DNA from: Lentibacillus persicus
Lineage (GTDB): Bacteria; Bacillota; Bacilli; Bacillales; Amphibacillaceae
Reading direction: 5' to 3'
Assembly: GCF_900112705.1 (NCBI RefSeq)
Contig: NZ_FOMR01000001.1
Span: 110,935 to 174,934 of the forward strand
DNA: 64,000 nucleotides
This document shows positions 17,823-26,862 of this stretch, piece after piece. A model generated the notes under the pieces. It was given only the letters and a program-made list of their open reading frames with translations. It made no database searches and was not told the origin of the DNA. Every line of letters begins with the position of its first letter. The stretch's first letter is position 1. Both the position numbers and the translations under genes were made by a program.

Positions 17823-17930
17823 CCGGCCCATATTTGTGCTTTCCGGCTCATTTTACCGTTCACCGGCTCATATTTCCGCTCTCCGGCCCATATTTCTGTT
17901 TTCAGGCCCATGTGTCCGCTTCTCCGGCTT
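17823..17930. repeat. 20-bp degenerate tandem array B
   Basis: GGCCCA/GGCTCA words occur at 17825, 17845, 17865, 17885, 17905 and 17926: four steps of exactly 20 bp, then one of 21. The half-unit CCGGC(T/C)CATATTT is conserved and the rest varies. It is the only array with a 20-bp period. The rest of the 17533-18117 space has no gene. Confidence 0.83.
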
Positions 17931-18117
17931 TTTTCAGGTAGCGATCTGTCTATCCGTGAATATCATCGCAAGATATTTTGCAGTTTATTGATTTTGCCTT
18001 TTGTAAACGCAGTTAATAAATAACAATGCGCCAAACGCTTTAGGCTATTAAAAATTATGATACAATAAGACAATCAATGGATAATACTAACTAAACTGCT
18101 GGCAAAGGAGAAGTACG

Positions 18118-19290
18118 TTGAAGATAGGAATCGATAAAATAGGCTTTTATGCCCCCCACTTATACTTAGATATGACAAAACTGGCTGAAACCAGAAACGT
18201 AGACCCTGATAAATTCACAATCGGCATAGGTCAGGAAAAAATGGCGGTTCCGCCGATGACACAAGATGCTGTGACACTGGCGGCGAACGCAGCATTAAAA
18301 ATACTCGATGAAGCGGATAAACAAGCGATCGACTTTGTCATATTTGGCACCGAAACGGGCGTTGACAGTTCCAAATCGGCTGCCGTCTATGTGCACGAGC
18401 TCCTTGGGTTAAATCCATACGCCCGGGCGATTGAAGTCAAGCAAGCCTGCTATGGCGCGACTGCAGGCATTCAAATGGCAAAAGGCCACATTGCAATGAA
18501 TCCAGAGAGTAAGGTGCTTGTATTGGGTTCAGATATAGCCCGCTATGGACTCTCCACTCCGGGGGAAGCAACTCAAGGAGCAGGAGCCGCAGCACTCTTA
18601 ATTAGCGCAGATCCCCATATCATGGCACTGGAAGACGAAAGTGTTTATTTTACTGCCGATGTTATGGATTTTTGGCGGCCGGTATACTCTGATGAGGCTT
18701 TTGCGGATGGAAAGCTTTCCAATGAACAATATATCGCCTTCTTTTCCGAAATCTGGAGCCGGTATAAAGAAAAATCCGGTCTCGATTTGAAGGATTTTGA
18801 GGCCATCACATTCCACCTGCCGTACACGAAAATGGGCAAAAAAGCACTCAAACCAGTCCTGGAAGAAGCCGATGCGAATATTCAGGAGCGGCTGAAGACA
18901 AACTATCAGGTTAGCACCGGATATAACAGGATTATCGGGAATGTTTACACCGGCTCGCTTTATTTAAGCCTGCTTTCGCTGCTTGAACAGCAAAATGATC
19001 TTGAAGCTGGTTCGCGAATCGGGATGTTTAGTTACGGTTCAGGCGCAGTGGGTGAGTTTTTCACCGGTATTCTGCAGGATGGTTTCAGAGAACACCTCCA
19101 GGTTAAGCAGCATCATGACATGTTCACGTCCCGAAAAGAAGTGACGGTCCCGGAGTATGAAGCCATTTTTGAAGAAAAGCTGCCGACAGACGGGTCAACC
19201 ATTAAGCTGGATATTAATAATGATCCCGCAGCGATTTGTTTGGGAGGTATCAGTGATGATAAACGGCAATATGTGAACAAATTACAATAG
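18118..19290 (+). CDS. mvaS: Hydroxymethylglutaryl-CoA synthase
   Basis: A 390-aa bacterial HMG-CoA synthase, which condenses acetyl-CoA with acetoacetyl-CoA in the mevalonate pathway. The thiolase-fold catalytic triad is visible: Glu in FGTETGVDSSKS (about residue 80), Cys in VKQACYGATAGI (about 111) and His in ITFHLPYTKMGK (about 234). Length matches Gram-positive MvaS. The start is TTG with AAAGGAG upstream. No other mevalonate gene is next to it; a reductase and kinases would have to lie elsewhere. It is monocistronic, with a terminator at 19306. Confidence 0.92.
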   Translation: MKIGIDKIGFYAPHLYLDMTKLAETRNVDPDKFTIGIGQEKMAVPPMTQDAVTLAANAALKILDEADKQAIDFVIFGTETGVDSSKSAAVYVHELLGLNPYARAIEVKQACYGATAGIQMAKGHIAMNPESKVLVLGSDIARYGLSTPGEATQGAGAAALLISADPHIMALEDESVYFTADVMDFWRPVYSDEAFADGKLSNEQYIAFFSEIWSRYKEKSGLDLKDFEAITFHLPYTKMGKKALKPVLEEADANIQERLKTNYQVSTGYNRIIGNVYTGSLYLSLLSLLEQQNDLEAGSRIGMFSYGSGAVGEFFTGILQDGFREHLQVKQHHDMFTSRKEVTVPEYEAIFEEKLPTDGSTIKLDINNDPAAICLGGISDDKRQYVNKLQ

Positions 19291-19305
19291 AAGAAAGTCG
19301 AAGCG

Positions 19306-19341
19306 CCGCCAGTTTTTGTTCAGGAAAACTGGCGGTTATTT
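19306..19341 (+). terminator. Terminator of mvaS
   Basis: CCGCCAGTTTT pairs with AAAACTGGCGG, followed by TTATTTTA. Confidence 0.85.
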
Positions 19342-19402
19342 TACGTCTGAAAATAATCTTTAGTTCTTGTCATTTTGGACACACTATTTTCAGGTGATAA
19401 TG

Positions 19403-19663
19403 ATGAAAGCAAACGAGGTTGAAACAAAGCGTTTCGATAAAGCTCTGGATGAAATTCTTGATTTGTTTAATAATCTTGAAGATGATAAACCGGTTATCAA
19501 CTTTAACACGGAAGTTTTGCAAAATATCGAACGCGCCAAACGGAAATATGGCAGCGGCATGGTTGATGAAAAGATTAATACGGTCGTTCATGAAATGCTC
19601 TCCTGGCTTGATCTTGAAGATGCCCCGACGCCTGATGAAGAAACAGAGGCGAAAGACGAGTAG
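19403..19663 (+). CDS. Small acidic hypothetical protein, 86 aa
   Basis: I do not recognise this family. The product is helical and strongly acidic at its C-terminus (DAPTPDEETEAKDE), with no membrane segment or cysteine. AGGTGA lies 5 nt before the ATG at 19403; an ATG directly before it (19400) is too close to that site, and the upstream extension to 19367 lacks one. It lies between mvaS and a quinone oxidoreductase gene and could be co-transcribed with the latter, 75 bp away. Confidence 0.65.
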   Translation: MKANEVETKRFDKALDEILDLFNNLEDDKPVINFNTEVLQNIERAKRKYGSGMVDEKINTVVHEMLSWLDLEDAPTPDEETEAKDE

Positions 19664-19738
19664 AAGCTGATTCGGTTGCTTTTAACTGCAACAATGTGTC
19701 ACGCTATACCTAATAATAAAAAGCAGGGGGCGTTAGCG

Positions 19739-20722
19739 ATGAAAGGTATTCTTGTTAAAGAAGGTGAGAAACGGAACACGCTGGAATTGACCGATATGCC
19801 GAATCCTGATATTGGTGCCGGAGATCTACTGGTAAGGGTCGACCATGCGGCTGTGAATCGGACCGATATTTTGAACAGAGAAGGGAAGTCAGGCTATGCG
19901 GCGAACCCGATTTTGGGCGTGGAAGCAGCTGGGATTGTAGTTGATCCCAATGGTCATGAGTCCTTTTCGGATGGTGACCGAGTGATGGGGCTTGTCAATG
20001 GTGGCGGTTACGCTGAATACGTACCGATGCCGGCAGACCGTGCGATGAAGATTCCGTCAGCCCTCTCATTCGCTGATGCAGCTGCTATCCCGGAAGTTTT
20101 TTTGACAGCTTATCAGACGCTTTATTGGATCGGGAAGCTGCAGAAGCACGAAACGGTACTTATTCATGCCGGAGCCAGCGGTGTCGGGACAGCAGCCATT
20201 CAAATGGCAAATCAGCTATCTGAGGCTCAAGTCATTGTTACTGCGGGTTCAGCGCGGAAATTGACATTCTGCCAGGAGATTGGTGCTGATGTCGTGGTTA
20301 ATTATAAAGAACAGGCGTTTGACGAAGAAGTGTTAAAAGCGACCGCTAATGAAGGTGTCGATCTCATTCTTGATTTCATCGGTGCCGATTATTGGGACAA
20401 AAATTTTAAGAGCATCAAAAAAGGCGGCCGCTGGGTGCTGATTGGTATGCTTGGCGGTGCCGAGTTGAAAAATTTCAATCTCATGACGCTTATGTCAAAG
20501 TATATTCAGCTGACAGGGACGTTGCTAACACCGCGAAGTGATGTATATAAAGCCGAATTAAGCAATGAATTTACCCAGGCTGTTATGCCGTATATGGAGG
20601 AAGGCAAAATTCGTCCAATTGTTGACACGGTCTTTCCGATTGAAAAAGCAAATGAGGCTCATGAACATATGGAAAACAACCGGAACATCGGAAAAATCTT
20701 GTTGAATATGAACAGGCAGTAA
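19739..20722 (+). CDS. NAD(P)H:quinone oxidoreductase-like MDR enzyme
   Basis: A 327-aa medium-chain dehydrogenase/reductase of the zinc-independent quinone oxidoreductase class. The N-terminal GroES-like domain includes VNRTDILNREG, where zinc enzymes would carry Cys. The Rossmann nucleotide site is HAGASGVGTAAIQMA (about residue 142). It probably catalyses one- or two-electron reduction of quinones or enoyl substrates. The ATG at 19739 is chosen for the GGGGG stretch upstream; the 5' extension to 19676 has no ribosome site. A double hairpin follows. Confidence 0.87.
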   Translation: MKGILVKEGEKRNTLELTDMPNPDIGAGDLLVRVDHAAVNRTDILNREGKSGYAANPILGVEAAGIVVDPNGHESFSDGDRVMGLVNGGGYAEYVPMPADRAMKIPSALSFADAAAIPEVFLTAYQTLYWIGKLQKHETVLIHAGASGVGTAAIQMANQLSEAQVIVTAGSARKLTFCQEIGADVVVNYKEQAFDEEVLKATANEGVDLILDFIGADYWDKNFKSIKKGGRWVLIGMLGGAELKNFNLMTLMSKYIQLTGTLLTPRSDVYKAELSNEFTQAVMPYMEEGKIRPIVDTVFPIEKANEAHEHMENNRNIGKILLNMNRQ

Positions 20723-20745
20723 AATTGAATCGGTCTATTTGTAAC

Positions 20746-20811
20746 AAGCTGTGAATCTTTTCTGGGTTCACAGCTTTTTTAAATAAAACAGGCGAACACC
20801 TGTTTTATTAT
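20746..20811 (+). terminator. Two consecutive terminator hairpins
   Basis: The first is AAGCTGTGAA/TTCACAGCTT followed by six T. The second is AATAAAACAGG/CCTGTTTTATT around CGAACA. Together they insulate the oxidoreductase from the next gene. Confidence 0.82.
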
Positions 20812-20861
20812 TATTTAGTGTGGTATAATAAGAACAACAGTTCCTGTGGAGGGTGATCGAT

Positions 20862-21080
20862 TTGGAGCGATTGCTATTAAAGGCAGTTCAAACGCGTCAA
20901 AAGATTGAAATGATTTATCTTAACAGCGATCAACGGGCAAGTCATCGAATTATTCGTGTGCTGAGTTTTAGTGAAACGATGGTGACAGCATTTTGTTTTA
21001 AACGCGGTCAAATAAGAACGTTTAAAAAAGACAGAATATTATCAATTCAACCATATTACGCAAGACGTCCCGGAGCTTAA
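20862..21080 (+). CDS. WYL-like mini-protein, 72 aa
   Basis: A short protein whose C-terminal half (GQIRTFKKDRILSIQ) resembles the end of WYL domains, which bind ligands or nucleic acid and normally follow a helix-turn-helix. No such DNA-binding region is present, so this is a stand-alone WYL-like unit. The TTG at 20862 is chosen over a GTG at 20853 because GGAGGGTGA overlaps the latter. A TATAAT lies at 20824-20829 upstream. Role unknown. Confidence 0.62.
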   Translation: MERLLLKAVQTRQKIEMIYLNSDQRASHRIIRVLSFSETMVTAFCFKRGQIRTFKKDRILSIQPYYARRPGA

Positions 21081-21262
21081 AGGCCTAAAATAGAAGCATT
21101 CGGGCGTAATTCTTATCATATGCTCGCATAATAGCGTACAAGCTGTTTATTTTGAATAAACGCCCTGAATTTAAGTGAATACCAAATTTTCAAAATAATG
21201 TGTTTGCTGGTAATATTGTTTTATGTTAGATAAATAGAACTATTTTTAGGAGGGGACTTTTA

Positions 21263-22090
21263 GTGTTCAGAAGCAGATGGAAGCAACTTAGTATTGTATT
21301 ATTTTTATTCGCTTTGATTGGCTTGCTTGCAGCTTGCGGCTCTGACGGCGGTGAGGCTGACGGTTCAAGTGACAGCGAAAGTGGCGGGAGCGGTGATGAA
21401 TCAAGTGGCGAATTAAAAGATTCATATGTTCTTGCAACAGACTCTTCATTTGTTCCATTTGAATTCAAAGAAGATGGGGAGTATGTCGGGTTTGATATCG
21501 ACTTGATTAACGCCATAGCTGATGAAGCAGGCTTTGACCTCGAAATGGAAGTAACCAACTTCGATGGTATTATCCCAGGGTTGCAGACAGGCTCTTTTGA
21601 CCTTGCTATTGCCGGGATCGGTATTACAGAAGAACGTGCAAAAAAAATAGATTACAGTGATCCATATTTTGAATCCGGTCTGGCAATTGGTGTATCGGAA
21701 GACAATGAAGACATACAGGGGATTGAAGACCTTGAAGGGAAAACAATAGCCACCCGCCTTGGTTCAACAAGTGCAGCTTATATTGATGAAAATATCGATG
21801 GGGCAGAAGCAAGTCAATTCGAGCAGCTTGATCAGGCGTACTTAGCTGTTGAGAACGGCAGTGCGGATGCCATTCTGTATGATGATCCGAACGTCAGGTA
21901 TTATATTCAGACGCAAGGTGACAGTCTGAAAGTCGTGGGTGACCTTTATCAGGCAGAAGATTATGGTATTGCCATTTCCAAAGGGAATGACGCACTTGTT
22001 TCCGCAATCAACGATGCATTGGCGGAAATTAGAGACAACGGTACGTACGATGAAATATACGCAAAATGGTTTGGTGAAAAAACTGAATAA
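21263..22090 (+). CDS. Amino acid ABC transporter, substrate-binding lipoprotein
   Basis: A 275-aa solute-binding protein of family 3 (polar amino acids, glutamine/cystine type). The GTG start follows AGGAGGGG. The signal peptide ends in the lipobox LLAAC, followed by an acidic Gly/Ser linker. The mature domain begins VLATDSSFVPFEFKEDG and includes IAGIGITEERAKKIDYSDPY, typical of this family. It would deliver substrate to the permease at 22255 and ATPase at 22914. A strong hairpin at 22122-22167 separates it from the permease, a common way of keeping binding protein in excess. Confidence 0.9.
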   Translation: MFRSRWKQLSIVLFLFALIGLLAACGSDGGEADGSSDSESGGSGDESSGELKDSYVLATDSSFVPFEFKEDGEYVGFDIDLINAIADEAGFDLEMEVTNFDGIIPGLQTGSFDLAIAGIGITEERAKKIDYSDPYFESGLAIGVSEDNEDIQGIEDLEGKTIATRLGSTSAAYIDENIDGAEASQFEQLDQAYLAVENGSADAILYDDPNVRYYIQTQGDSLKVVGDLYQAEDYGIAISKGNDALVSAINDALAEIRDNGTYDEIYAKWFGEKTE

Positions 22091-22121
22091 TACCAACCTC
22101 ATCAATGAATATCAATTTTAA

Positions 22122-22167
22122 AAGAACTAAGGCTTATCGCCGTTAGGATTGATAGGCCTTAGTTCTT
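22122..22167 (+). terminator. Attenuating hairpin between binding protein and permease
   Basis: A 17-bp stem (AAGAACTAAGGCTTATC with GATAGGCCTTAGTTCTT, one G-U) is followed by CTATTTTAG. The weak T tract suggests partial termination. Confidence 0.72.
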
Positions 22168-22254
22168 CTATTTTAGTGCACAAAAATTGTAAAAACAACT
22201 GTGGCCATCGCTGTCGGCATAGCGATGTGTCTCGTTTTAGAGGAAGGTGATAGT

Positions 22255-22914
22255 ATGATCGGGCAGTTTGACTTTACATCTGTCGTCGAGTTTTTTCCGC
22301 AGTTATTTACCGGTTTATATTATACGCTATTGATATCGGTTGTCGGTCTCATCATTGGTTTTGTTCTTGGGGCCATTTTTGGTCTGGGACGGATATCACG
22401 AGTAAAAATAACACAGTATTTATCGATATTTTATATTGAAATTATTCGCGGCACACCGGTGCTTGTTCAAGCAATCTGGATTTACTTTGCCCTGCCGCTG
22501 ATTATCCAGTTTGAGATTGAATCGATTGTAGCGGGTATTATTGTCATTGCACTTAATTCAGGCGCTTACATAGCAGAAATTGTGCGCGGCGCCGTTCAGT
22601 CGATTGACAAAGGACAAATGGAAGCAGGCCGCTCATTAGGGCTTAATCATAGGCAGACAATGCGTCACATTGTTTGGCCACAGGCGTTTAAACGCATGAT
22701 TCCGCCACTTGGCAACCAGTTTATTATCAGTATTAAGGATACCTCGCTATTATCCGTTATCCTTGTGCCGGAGTTGATTTTTCAGGGGCGTCTGATTGCA
22801 GCGAACCATTTTAATGCCGTTGAAATTTATACAACGGTTGCTGTCTTTTATCTTGCTATAACATTGACGTTATCCTTAGTTCTGCAGCGGCTGGAAAGGA
22901 GACTGGATATCTGA
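22255..22914 (+). CDS. Amino acid ABC transporter, permease
   Basis: A 219-aa inner-membrane permease of the HisM/GlnP type with about five hydrophobic segments. The EAA loop that contacts the ATPase is visible as [20 protein letters not shown]. The opening [11 protein letters not shown] matches the family. GAGGAAGGTGA precedes the ATG at 22255, preferred over an upstream GTG at 22201. The stop overlaps the ATPase start. Confidence 0.9.
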   Translation: MIGQFDFTSVVEFFPQLFTGLYYTLLISVVGLIIGFVLGAIFGLGRISRVKITQYLSIFYIEIIRGTPVLVQAIWIYFALPLIIQFEIESIVAGIIVIALNSGAYIAEIVRGAVQSIDKGQMEAGRSLGLNHRQTMRHIVWPQAFKRMIPPLGNQFIISIKDTSLLSVILVPELIFQGRLIAANHFNAVEIYTTVAVFYLAITLTLSLVLQRLERRLDI

Positions 22915-23636
22915 TGATTGAAGTAAAAGATTTACACAAAAGTTTTGGTGATACAGAAGTTCTTAAAGGCATCGATTGCATAATTGAGCCGTCTGAAGTG
23001 GTATGTGTTATCGGACCAAGTGGGTCTGGAAAAAGTACGTTCCTGCGCTGTTTAAACATGCTGGAGCCGATTACAGGCGGCGAAGTGATCGTAGACGGTT
23101 ATAACCTGAGTGATCCGAAAACGGATATAAATATGGTCCGGACTGAAGTGGGCATGGTATTTCAGCAATTTAATCTTTTCCCGCACAAAAAAGTCATTGA
23201 AAATCTTATGCTCGCTCCTCAAAAGGTGCGTAAACTTTCTGCTGAGGAAGCGCGCGATCGCTGTATGAAATTGTTGGAAAAAGTCGGAATGGCTGAAAAA
23301 GCTGACCAGTACCCGCAGCAGTTATCCGGCGGCCAGCAGCAGCGCGTTGCCATTGCCCGTGCCTTAGCGATGGAACCTAAAATGATGCTGTTTGATGAAC
23401 CGACATCAGCTCTCGATCCGGAACTCGTTGGCGAAGTGCTCGAGGTTATGAAACAGCTGGCCAATGAAGGTATGACGATGTTCGTTGTAACACACGAAAT
23501 GGGTTTTGCCCGTGAAGTTGGTGACAGGGTTTTGTTTATGGATGATGGCGTAATTGTGGAAGAAAATAAGCCGGAAGAATTATTTTCCAATCCTCAGTCG
23601 GAGCGTACGCAGGAATTTTTAAATAAAATTTTGTAA
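22914..23636 (+). CDS. Amino acid ABC transporter, ATP-binding protein
   Basis: A 240-aa GlnQ-type ATPase. Walker A is GPSGSGKST (about residue 34), Q-loop QQFNLFPHK, signature [15 protein letters not shown], Walker [14 protein letters not shown] and H-loop VVTHEM, all intact. The start overlaps the permease stop by one base. It energises import of a polar amino acid with its two neighbours. Confidence 0.94.
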   Translation: MIEVKDLHKSFGDTEVLKGIDCIIEPSEVVCVIGPSGSGKSTFLRCLNMLEPITGGEVIVDGYNLSDPKTDINMVRTEVGMVFQQFNLFPHKKVIENLMLAPQKVRKLSAEEARDRCMKLLEKVGMAEKADQYPQQLSGGQQQRVAIARALAMEPKMMLFDEPTSALDPELVGEVLEVMKQLANEGMTMFVVTHEMGFAREVGDRVLFMDDGVIVEENKPEELFSNPQSERTQEFLNKIL

Positions 23637-23660
23637 TTTTAATCATTGTGAAAGGCTTAA

Positions 23661-23688
23661 GGACAGGCTTTGAAGGCCTGTTCTTTTT
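23661..23688 (+). terminator. Terminator of the amino acid importer operon
   Basis: GGACAGGC/GCCTGTTC stem followed by five T. Confidence 0.8.
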
Positions 23689-23836
23689 CGTTGAACCACA
23701 AATGTTTTGAGTGCCTATATGTTTGAACGGCCGTCTATTTTGATTTATTCCGGAGCTTTTTTTAATTTAGTCGCTGTTTTATCACGCTAATACCAATTAA
23801 AGGTGATTAAATAGCGTTCATACTGATTAATCCATT

Positions 23837-23865
23837 TTGACGAATACTGGAATTCTCTTTATTCT
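23837..23865 (+). promoter_or_regulatory. Candidate promoter of ectABC
   Basis: TTGACG (23837-23842) and TATTCT (23860-23865) are 17 bp apart. A perfect 7-bp palindrome (ATTCTTA/TAAGAAT, 23861-23875) overlaps the -10 and could be an operator. The promoter must be osmotically controlled if ect behaves as in relatives; that cannot be read from sequence. Confidence 0.5.
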
Positions 23866-23928
23866 TAATAAGAATGTTTTTTTAAAAACTTAGGAGGTGG
23901 AATCATCTTAAACGGCAATAGTAGTGTC

Positions 23929-24459
23929 ATGACGAAAACGAGGGAACAAGAAGGGGTACATTATTTTCGCAAACCAACCAAAGAGGATGGCGCAGACGTT
24001 TGGGAGTTGATTAAACAGACAGGGGTATTGGATCTTAATTCATCATACAGCTACCTTATGTGGTGTGAGATATTTTCCGAGACATCAATCGTGGTTGAGC
24101 GTGAAGGTAATAAAGTTGGATTCATTTCAGGGTTTATCCACCCTGACCAGCCGGATACGCTGTTCATTTGGCAAGTAGCTGTCGATGAATCCGAACGTGG
24201 TAATGGATTGGCAACCCGTATGTTGTATCAACTGCTTAAACGGGAAGGTTGTGAAGAAGTTGACAATGTGGAAGCAACCGTCTCGCCTTCAAATAAAGCT
24301 TCACAGCAATTATTTAAAGGCCTTGCGAAAAAATTAAATACAAAATGTGTGATTCATGACTATTTTACATCTGATGATTTTCCAAAAGAAGGTCATGAAG
24401 ATGAACTATTGTTTAAGATAGGACCAATTCAAAAAGATAAAATTACGGTGGAAGGGTGA
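23929..24459 (+). CDS. ectA: L-2,4-diaminobutyrate acetyltransferase
   Basis: A 176-aa GNAT enzyme that acetylates diaminobutyrate, the second ectoine-specific step. Family blocks [30 protein letters not shown] and [19 protein letters not shown] (acetyl-CoA loop) are clear. The ATG at 23929 has no close ribosome site. A strong AGGAGG lies 7 nt before an in-frame ATC at 23905, so an unusual AUC start adding eight residues is possible. It is first in ectABC, with a 1-nt gap before ectB. Confidence 0.93.
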   Translation: MTKTREQEGVHYFRKPTKEDGADVWELIKQTGVLDLNSSYSYLMWCEIFSETSIVVEREGNKVGFISGFIHPDQPDTLFIWQVAVDESERGNGLATRMLYQLLKREGCEEVDNVEATVSPSNKASQQLFKGLAKKLNTKCVIHDYFTSDDFPKEGHEDELLFKIGPIQKDKITVEG

Positions 24460-24460
24460 A

Positions 24461-25741
24461 ATGGTGACCACAACAGTATTAGAACATGACAAAATGAAGA
24501 CTTTTGAGGAACTGGAATCAACAGTAAGGAGTTACAGCCGAGGCTGGCCGACTGTTTTTGAAAAAGGAAAAGGTTACAAAATCTGGGATACGGATGGAAA
24601 AGAATATATTGATTTCTTTGCGGGCGCAGGGGCTCTGAACTATGGCCATAATGATGATACGATTCAGGAAAAAATGATCGAATATATCCGTGATAATGGT
24701 ATTATTCATAGTCTTGATATGGGAACGACTCCGCGAAAAGAGTTTCTTGAGACGTTCAAGAAAACGATTCTCTCACCGCGTAACCTTGATTATAAAGTCA
24801 TGTTCCCGGGGCCAACAGGCACGAATTCGGTTGAAAGCGCACTGAAAATAGCCCGTAAAGTAACCGGGCGTGATTCGGTTATCAGCTTCACAAATGCGTT
24901 TCACGGCATGACAATTGGGTCGCTCTCTGTGACGGCTAACTCATTTAAGCGTCATGGTGCAGGTGTTCCGCTCCATCACTCAGTGTCCATGCCATTTGAT
25001 GACTATGTTGAAGATCAGAATACGATTGCTTATCTGGAAAGATTTCTCGAAGACCGGGGAAGCGGTGTCGCGCTGCCGGCAGCGATTATCCTTGAAACAG
25101 TCCAGGGAGAAGGCGGCATTAATGCAGCGAGTATGGAATGGCTTAAAAAAGTAGAAGAACTTTGCAAGCAATGGGACATTCTTTTGATTATCGATGATGT
25201 TCAAGCTGGATGCGGCCGGACCGGCACATTCTTCAGCTTTGAACCGGCGGGTATCGATCCTGATATTGTCTGCTTGTCAAAATCAATCGGCGGTGCTGGC
25301 TTGCCAATGGCGCTGACACTTATTAAACCGGAATACGACCAGTGGGGACCGGGCGAGCATAATGGTACTTTCCGCGGTAACAATCTGGCGTTTATCGGTG
25401 CAACACAAGCACTGACATTTTGGGAAAACGATGAATTTTCCAAAGACGTTCTGGAAAAAGGTGACGTGCTGCGTAAACGAATCGAAGAACTGGTTGAAAA
25501 GTACCCTGAACTCGATGCGCACCATCGCGGAAGGGGGCTGATGCAAGGGATTGCCCTTGGCAAACACGAATTAACGGATGACATTTGTGCTGAAGCATTT
25601 GAGCGTGGCCTTATCGTTGAAACGTCAGGTCCGAACGATGAAGTCATCAAATTCCTGCCACCGCTTATTATCGATAAAGAAGGTCTCGACCAAGGGATGA
25701 CAATCCTGGACGAGAGTATAAAGGCAGTTCTTGCCAAGTAG
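24461..25741 (+). CDS. ectB: Diaminobutyrate--2-oxoglutarate aminotransferase
   Basis: A 426-aa class III PLP aminotransferase that makes L-2,4-diaminobutyrate from aspartate semialdehyde and glutamate. EctB signatures include [28 protein letters not shown], and [19 protein letters not shown] (the Asp contacts the PLP ring nitrogen). The PLP lysine is in CLSKSIGG near residue 273. Length is typical. A 13-bp hairpin (25747-25777) separates it from ectC. Confidence 0.96.
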   Translation: MVTTTVLEHDKMKTFEELESTVRSYSRGWPTVFEKGKGYKIWDTDGKEYIDFFAGAGALNYGHNDDTIQEKMIEYIRDNGIIHSLDMGTTPRKEFLETFKKTILSPRNLDYKVMFPGPTGTNSVESALKIARKVTGRDSVISFTNAFHGMTIGSLSVTANSFKRHGAGVPLHHSVSMPFDDYVEDQNTIAYLERFLEDRGSGVALPAAIILETVQGEGGINAASMEWLKKVEELCKQWDILLIIDDVQAGCGRTGTFFSFEPAGIDPDIVCLSKSIGGAGLPMALTLIKPEYDQWGPGEHNGTFRGNNLAFIGATQALTFWENDEFSKDVLEKGDVLRKRIEELVEKYPELDAHHRGRGLMQGIALGKHELTDDICAEAFERGLIVETSGPNDEVIKFLPPLIIDKEGLDQGMTILDESIKAVLAK

Positions 25742-25746
25742 TAGAC

Positions 25747-25777
25747 CATTTCAGCAGAGTTTTGCTCTGCTGAAATG
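25747..25777 (+). promoter_or_regulatory. Intercistronic hairpin between ectB and ectC
   Basis: A perfect 13-bp stem (CATTTCAGCAGAG with CTCTGCTGAAATG) with a TTTTG loop starts 5 bases after the ectB stop. There is no T tract, so it is more likely an RNA stability or processing element than a terminator. Confidence 0.65.
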
Positions 25778-25886
25778 AGCGTTTACATATAAGCTAGTAT
25801 TTGTGTGTTTATAGACGTTTTTTCTTTACTAAAATGGGTAATTTAAAAATGTAACTTATACCAAGAAATGAAAGAGGGGCTAAAAC

Positions 25887-26273
25887 ATGATTGTAAAATC
25901 ACTTGAAGATTTAATCGGAACAGAAGATGAAACGTATGATGAGAATTGGTCGAGCCGCCGCTTTATCCTGAAAAAAGACGGTGTAGGCTTCAGCATGAAC
26001 GATACGATTATTAAAGCCGGAACCGAAAACTACTTCTGGTATAAGAATCATATTGAAGCTGTTTATTGCATTGAAGGCGAAGGAACACTGGAAAAAGTCG
26101 AAACCGGCGATGTTTATGATATTAAAGCAGGCACGATGTATTTGTTGGATGAACACGATAAACATATCCTCCGTGCCAAAACGCAAATGCGGATGGTCTG
26201 TGTGTTCAACCCGCCGCTTGTCGGTAGGGAAACACATAACGAAGAGGGCTATTACCCGCTATTGACTGAATAG
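25887..26273 (+). CDS. ectC: L-ectoine synthase
   Basis: A 128-aa cupin that cyclises N-gamma-acetyl-diaminobutyrate to ectoine. Diagnostic segments are MIVKSLEDLIGTEDE, SRRFILKKDGVGFSMNDT, EAVYCIEGEGTLE and LLDEHDKHILRAKT. The Glu and His expected for metal binding are present in those cupin motifs. AAAGAGGGG precedes the ATG. The 145-bp gap from ectB contains a hairpin but no evident promoter. A strong terminator follows. Confidence 0.96.
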   Translation: MIVKSLEDLIGTEDETYDENWSSRRFILKKDGVGFSMNDTIIKAGTENYFWYKNHIEAVYCIEGEGTLEKVETGDVYDIKAGTMYLLDEHDKHILRAKTQMRMVCVFNPPLVGRETHNEEGYYPLLTE

Positions 26274-26285
26274 GCAGGCTCATAT

Positions 26286-26323
26286 ACCCGGATTATGGTG
26301 ATTATCCATAATCCGGGTTTTTT
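26286..26323 (+). terminator. Terminator of ectABC
   Basis: ACCCGGATTATGG pairs with CCATAATCCGGGT, followed by TTTTT. Confidence 0.88.
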
Positions 26324-26335
26324 GGCAGTTAAGAA

Positions 26336-26476
26336 GAAGCTGGGACATAACTTATAATTTCAATATAAAAGACGAACTATACGGGGCTTAGCGGAGCAAA
26401 TGTCTACAGCGGGGTATCCCGCCTCCTCTTGCTGATAATAGTTCGTCTTTTCATTTATCTAACTTTTTTTGTCCCT
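26336..26476. repeat. Imperfect palindromic dispersed element, copy 2
   Basis: Bounded by AAGCTGGGACATAA and TTTTTGTCCCTT, with a strong inner inverted repeat AAGACGAACTAT / ATAGTTCGTCTT and the core AGCGGAGCAAATGTCTACAG. It is followed about 85 bp later by array C, the same pairing as copy 3 with array H. Confidence 0.78.
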
Positions 26477-26563
26477 TACTGCATAAGTGCAACTTAGGCG
26501 TTCGCCATTATAACTTGGCGATACGTGAAGTTTTCTAATGAATGTATTTCATTTTGCGCTAGG

Positions 26564-26685
26564 AATCGCTGTAGTTTGCAGCGGTCAGCTGTAGTTAAGC
26601 GAATAATCGCTGTAGAATGCGCGGGAATCGCTGAAGAATGAAAGAGAATCGCTATAGTTTGGACCATAATCGCTATAGGTTTATA
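26564..26685. repeat. 21-bp degenerate tandem array C
   Basis: Six units of the AATCGCTGTAG family have their GCT words at 26568, 26588, 26609, 26630, 26651 and 26672 (one step of 20, then four of 21). The first 11 bp of each unit are conserved and the rest varies. The space 26274-26862 holds this, the palindromic element and no gene; the minus-strand open frame across it is a by-product of the 21-bp (7-codon) period. Confidence 0.87.
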
Positions 26686-26862
26686 ATAAAGCCTCTTATC
26701 GCCGTGGGGGGGTCGTTTTTGCGGTGGATTTTTTGTATTCGTGGTCGTATACGCTATTTCCGTCCAGTTCATTGAAGTGAAGTATGGGTTGCTTATCTGT
26801 TACAATAATGTTGAAAACGAAGCCAATAGAGGATACGGAAAAGTGATATAGAGGTGAATAAA

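Noticed and set aside
26494..26772. Minus-strand open frame of 92 codons across array C
   Set aside because: It exists only because a 21-bp period preserves frame; no ribosome site, low-complexity heptad product, no neighbours.
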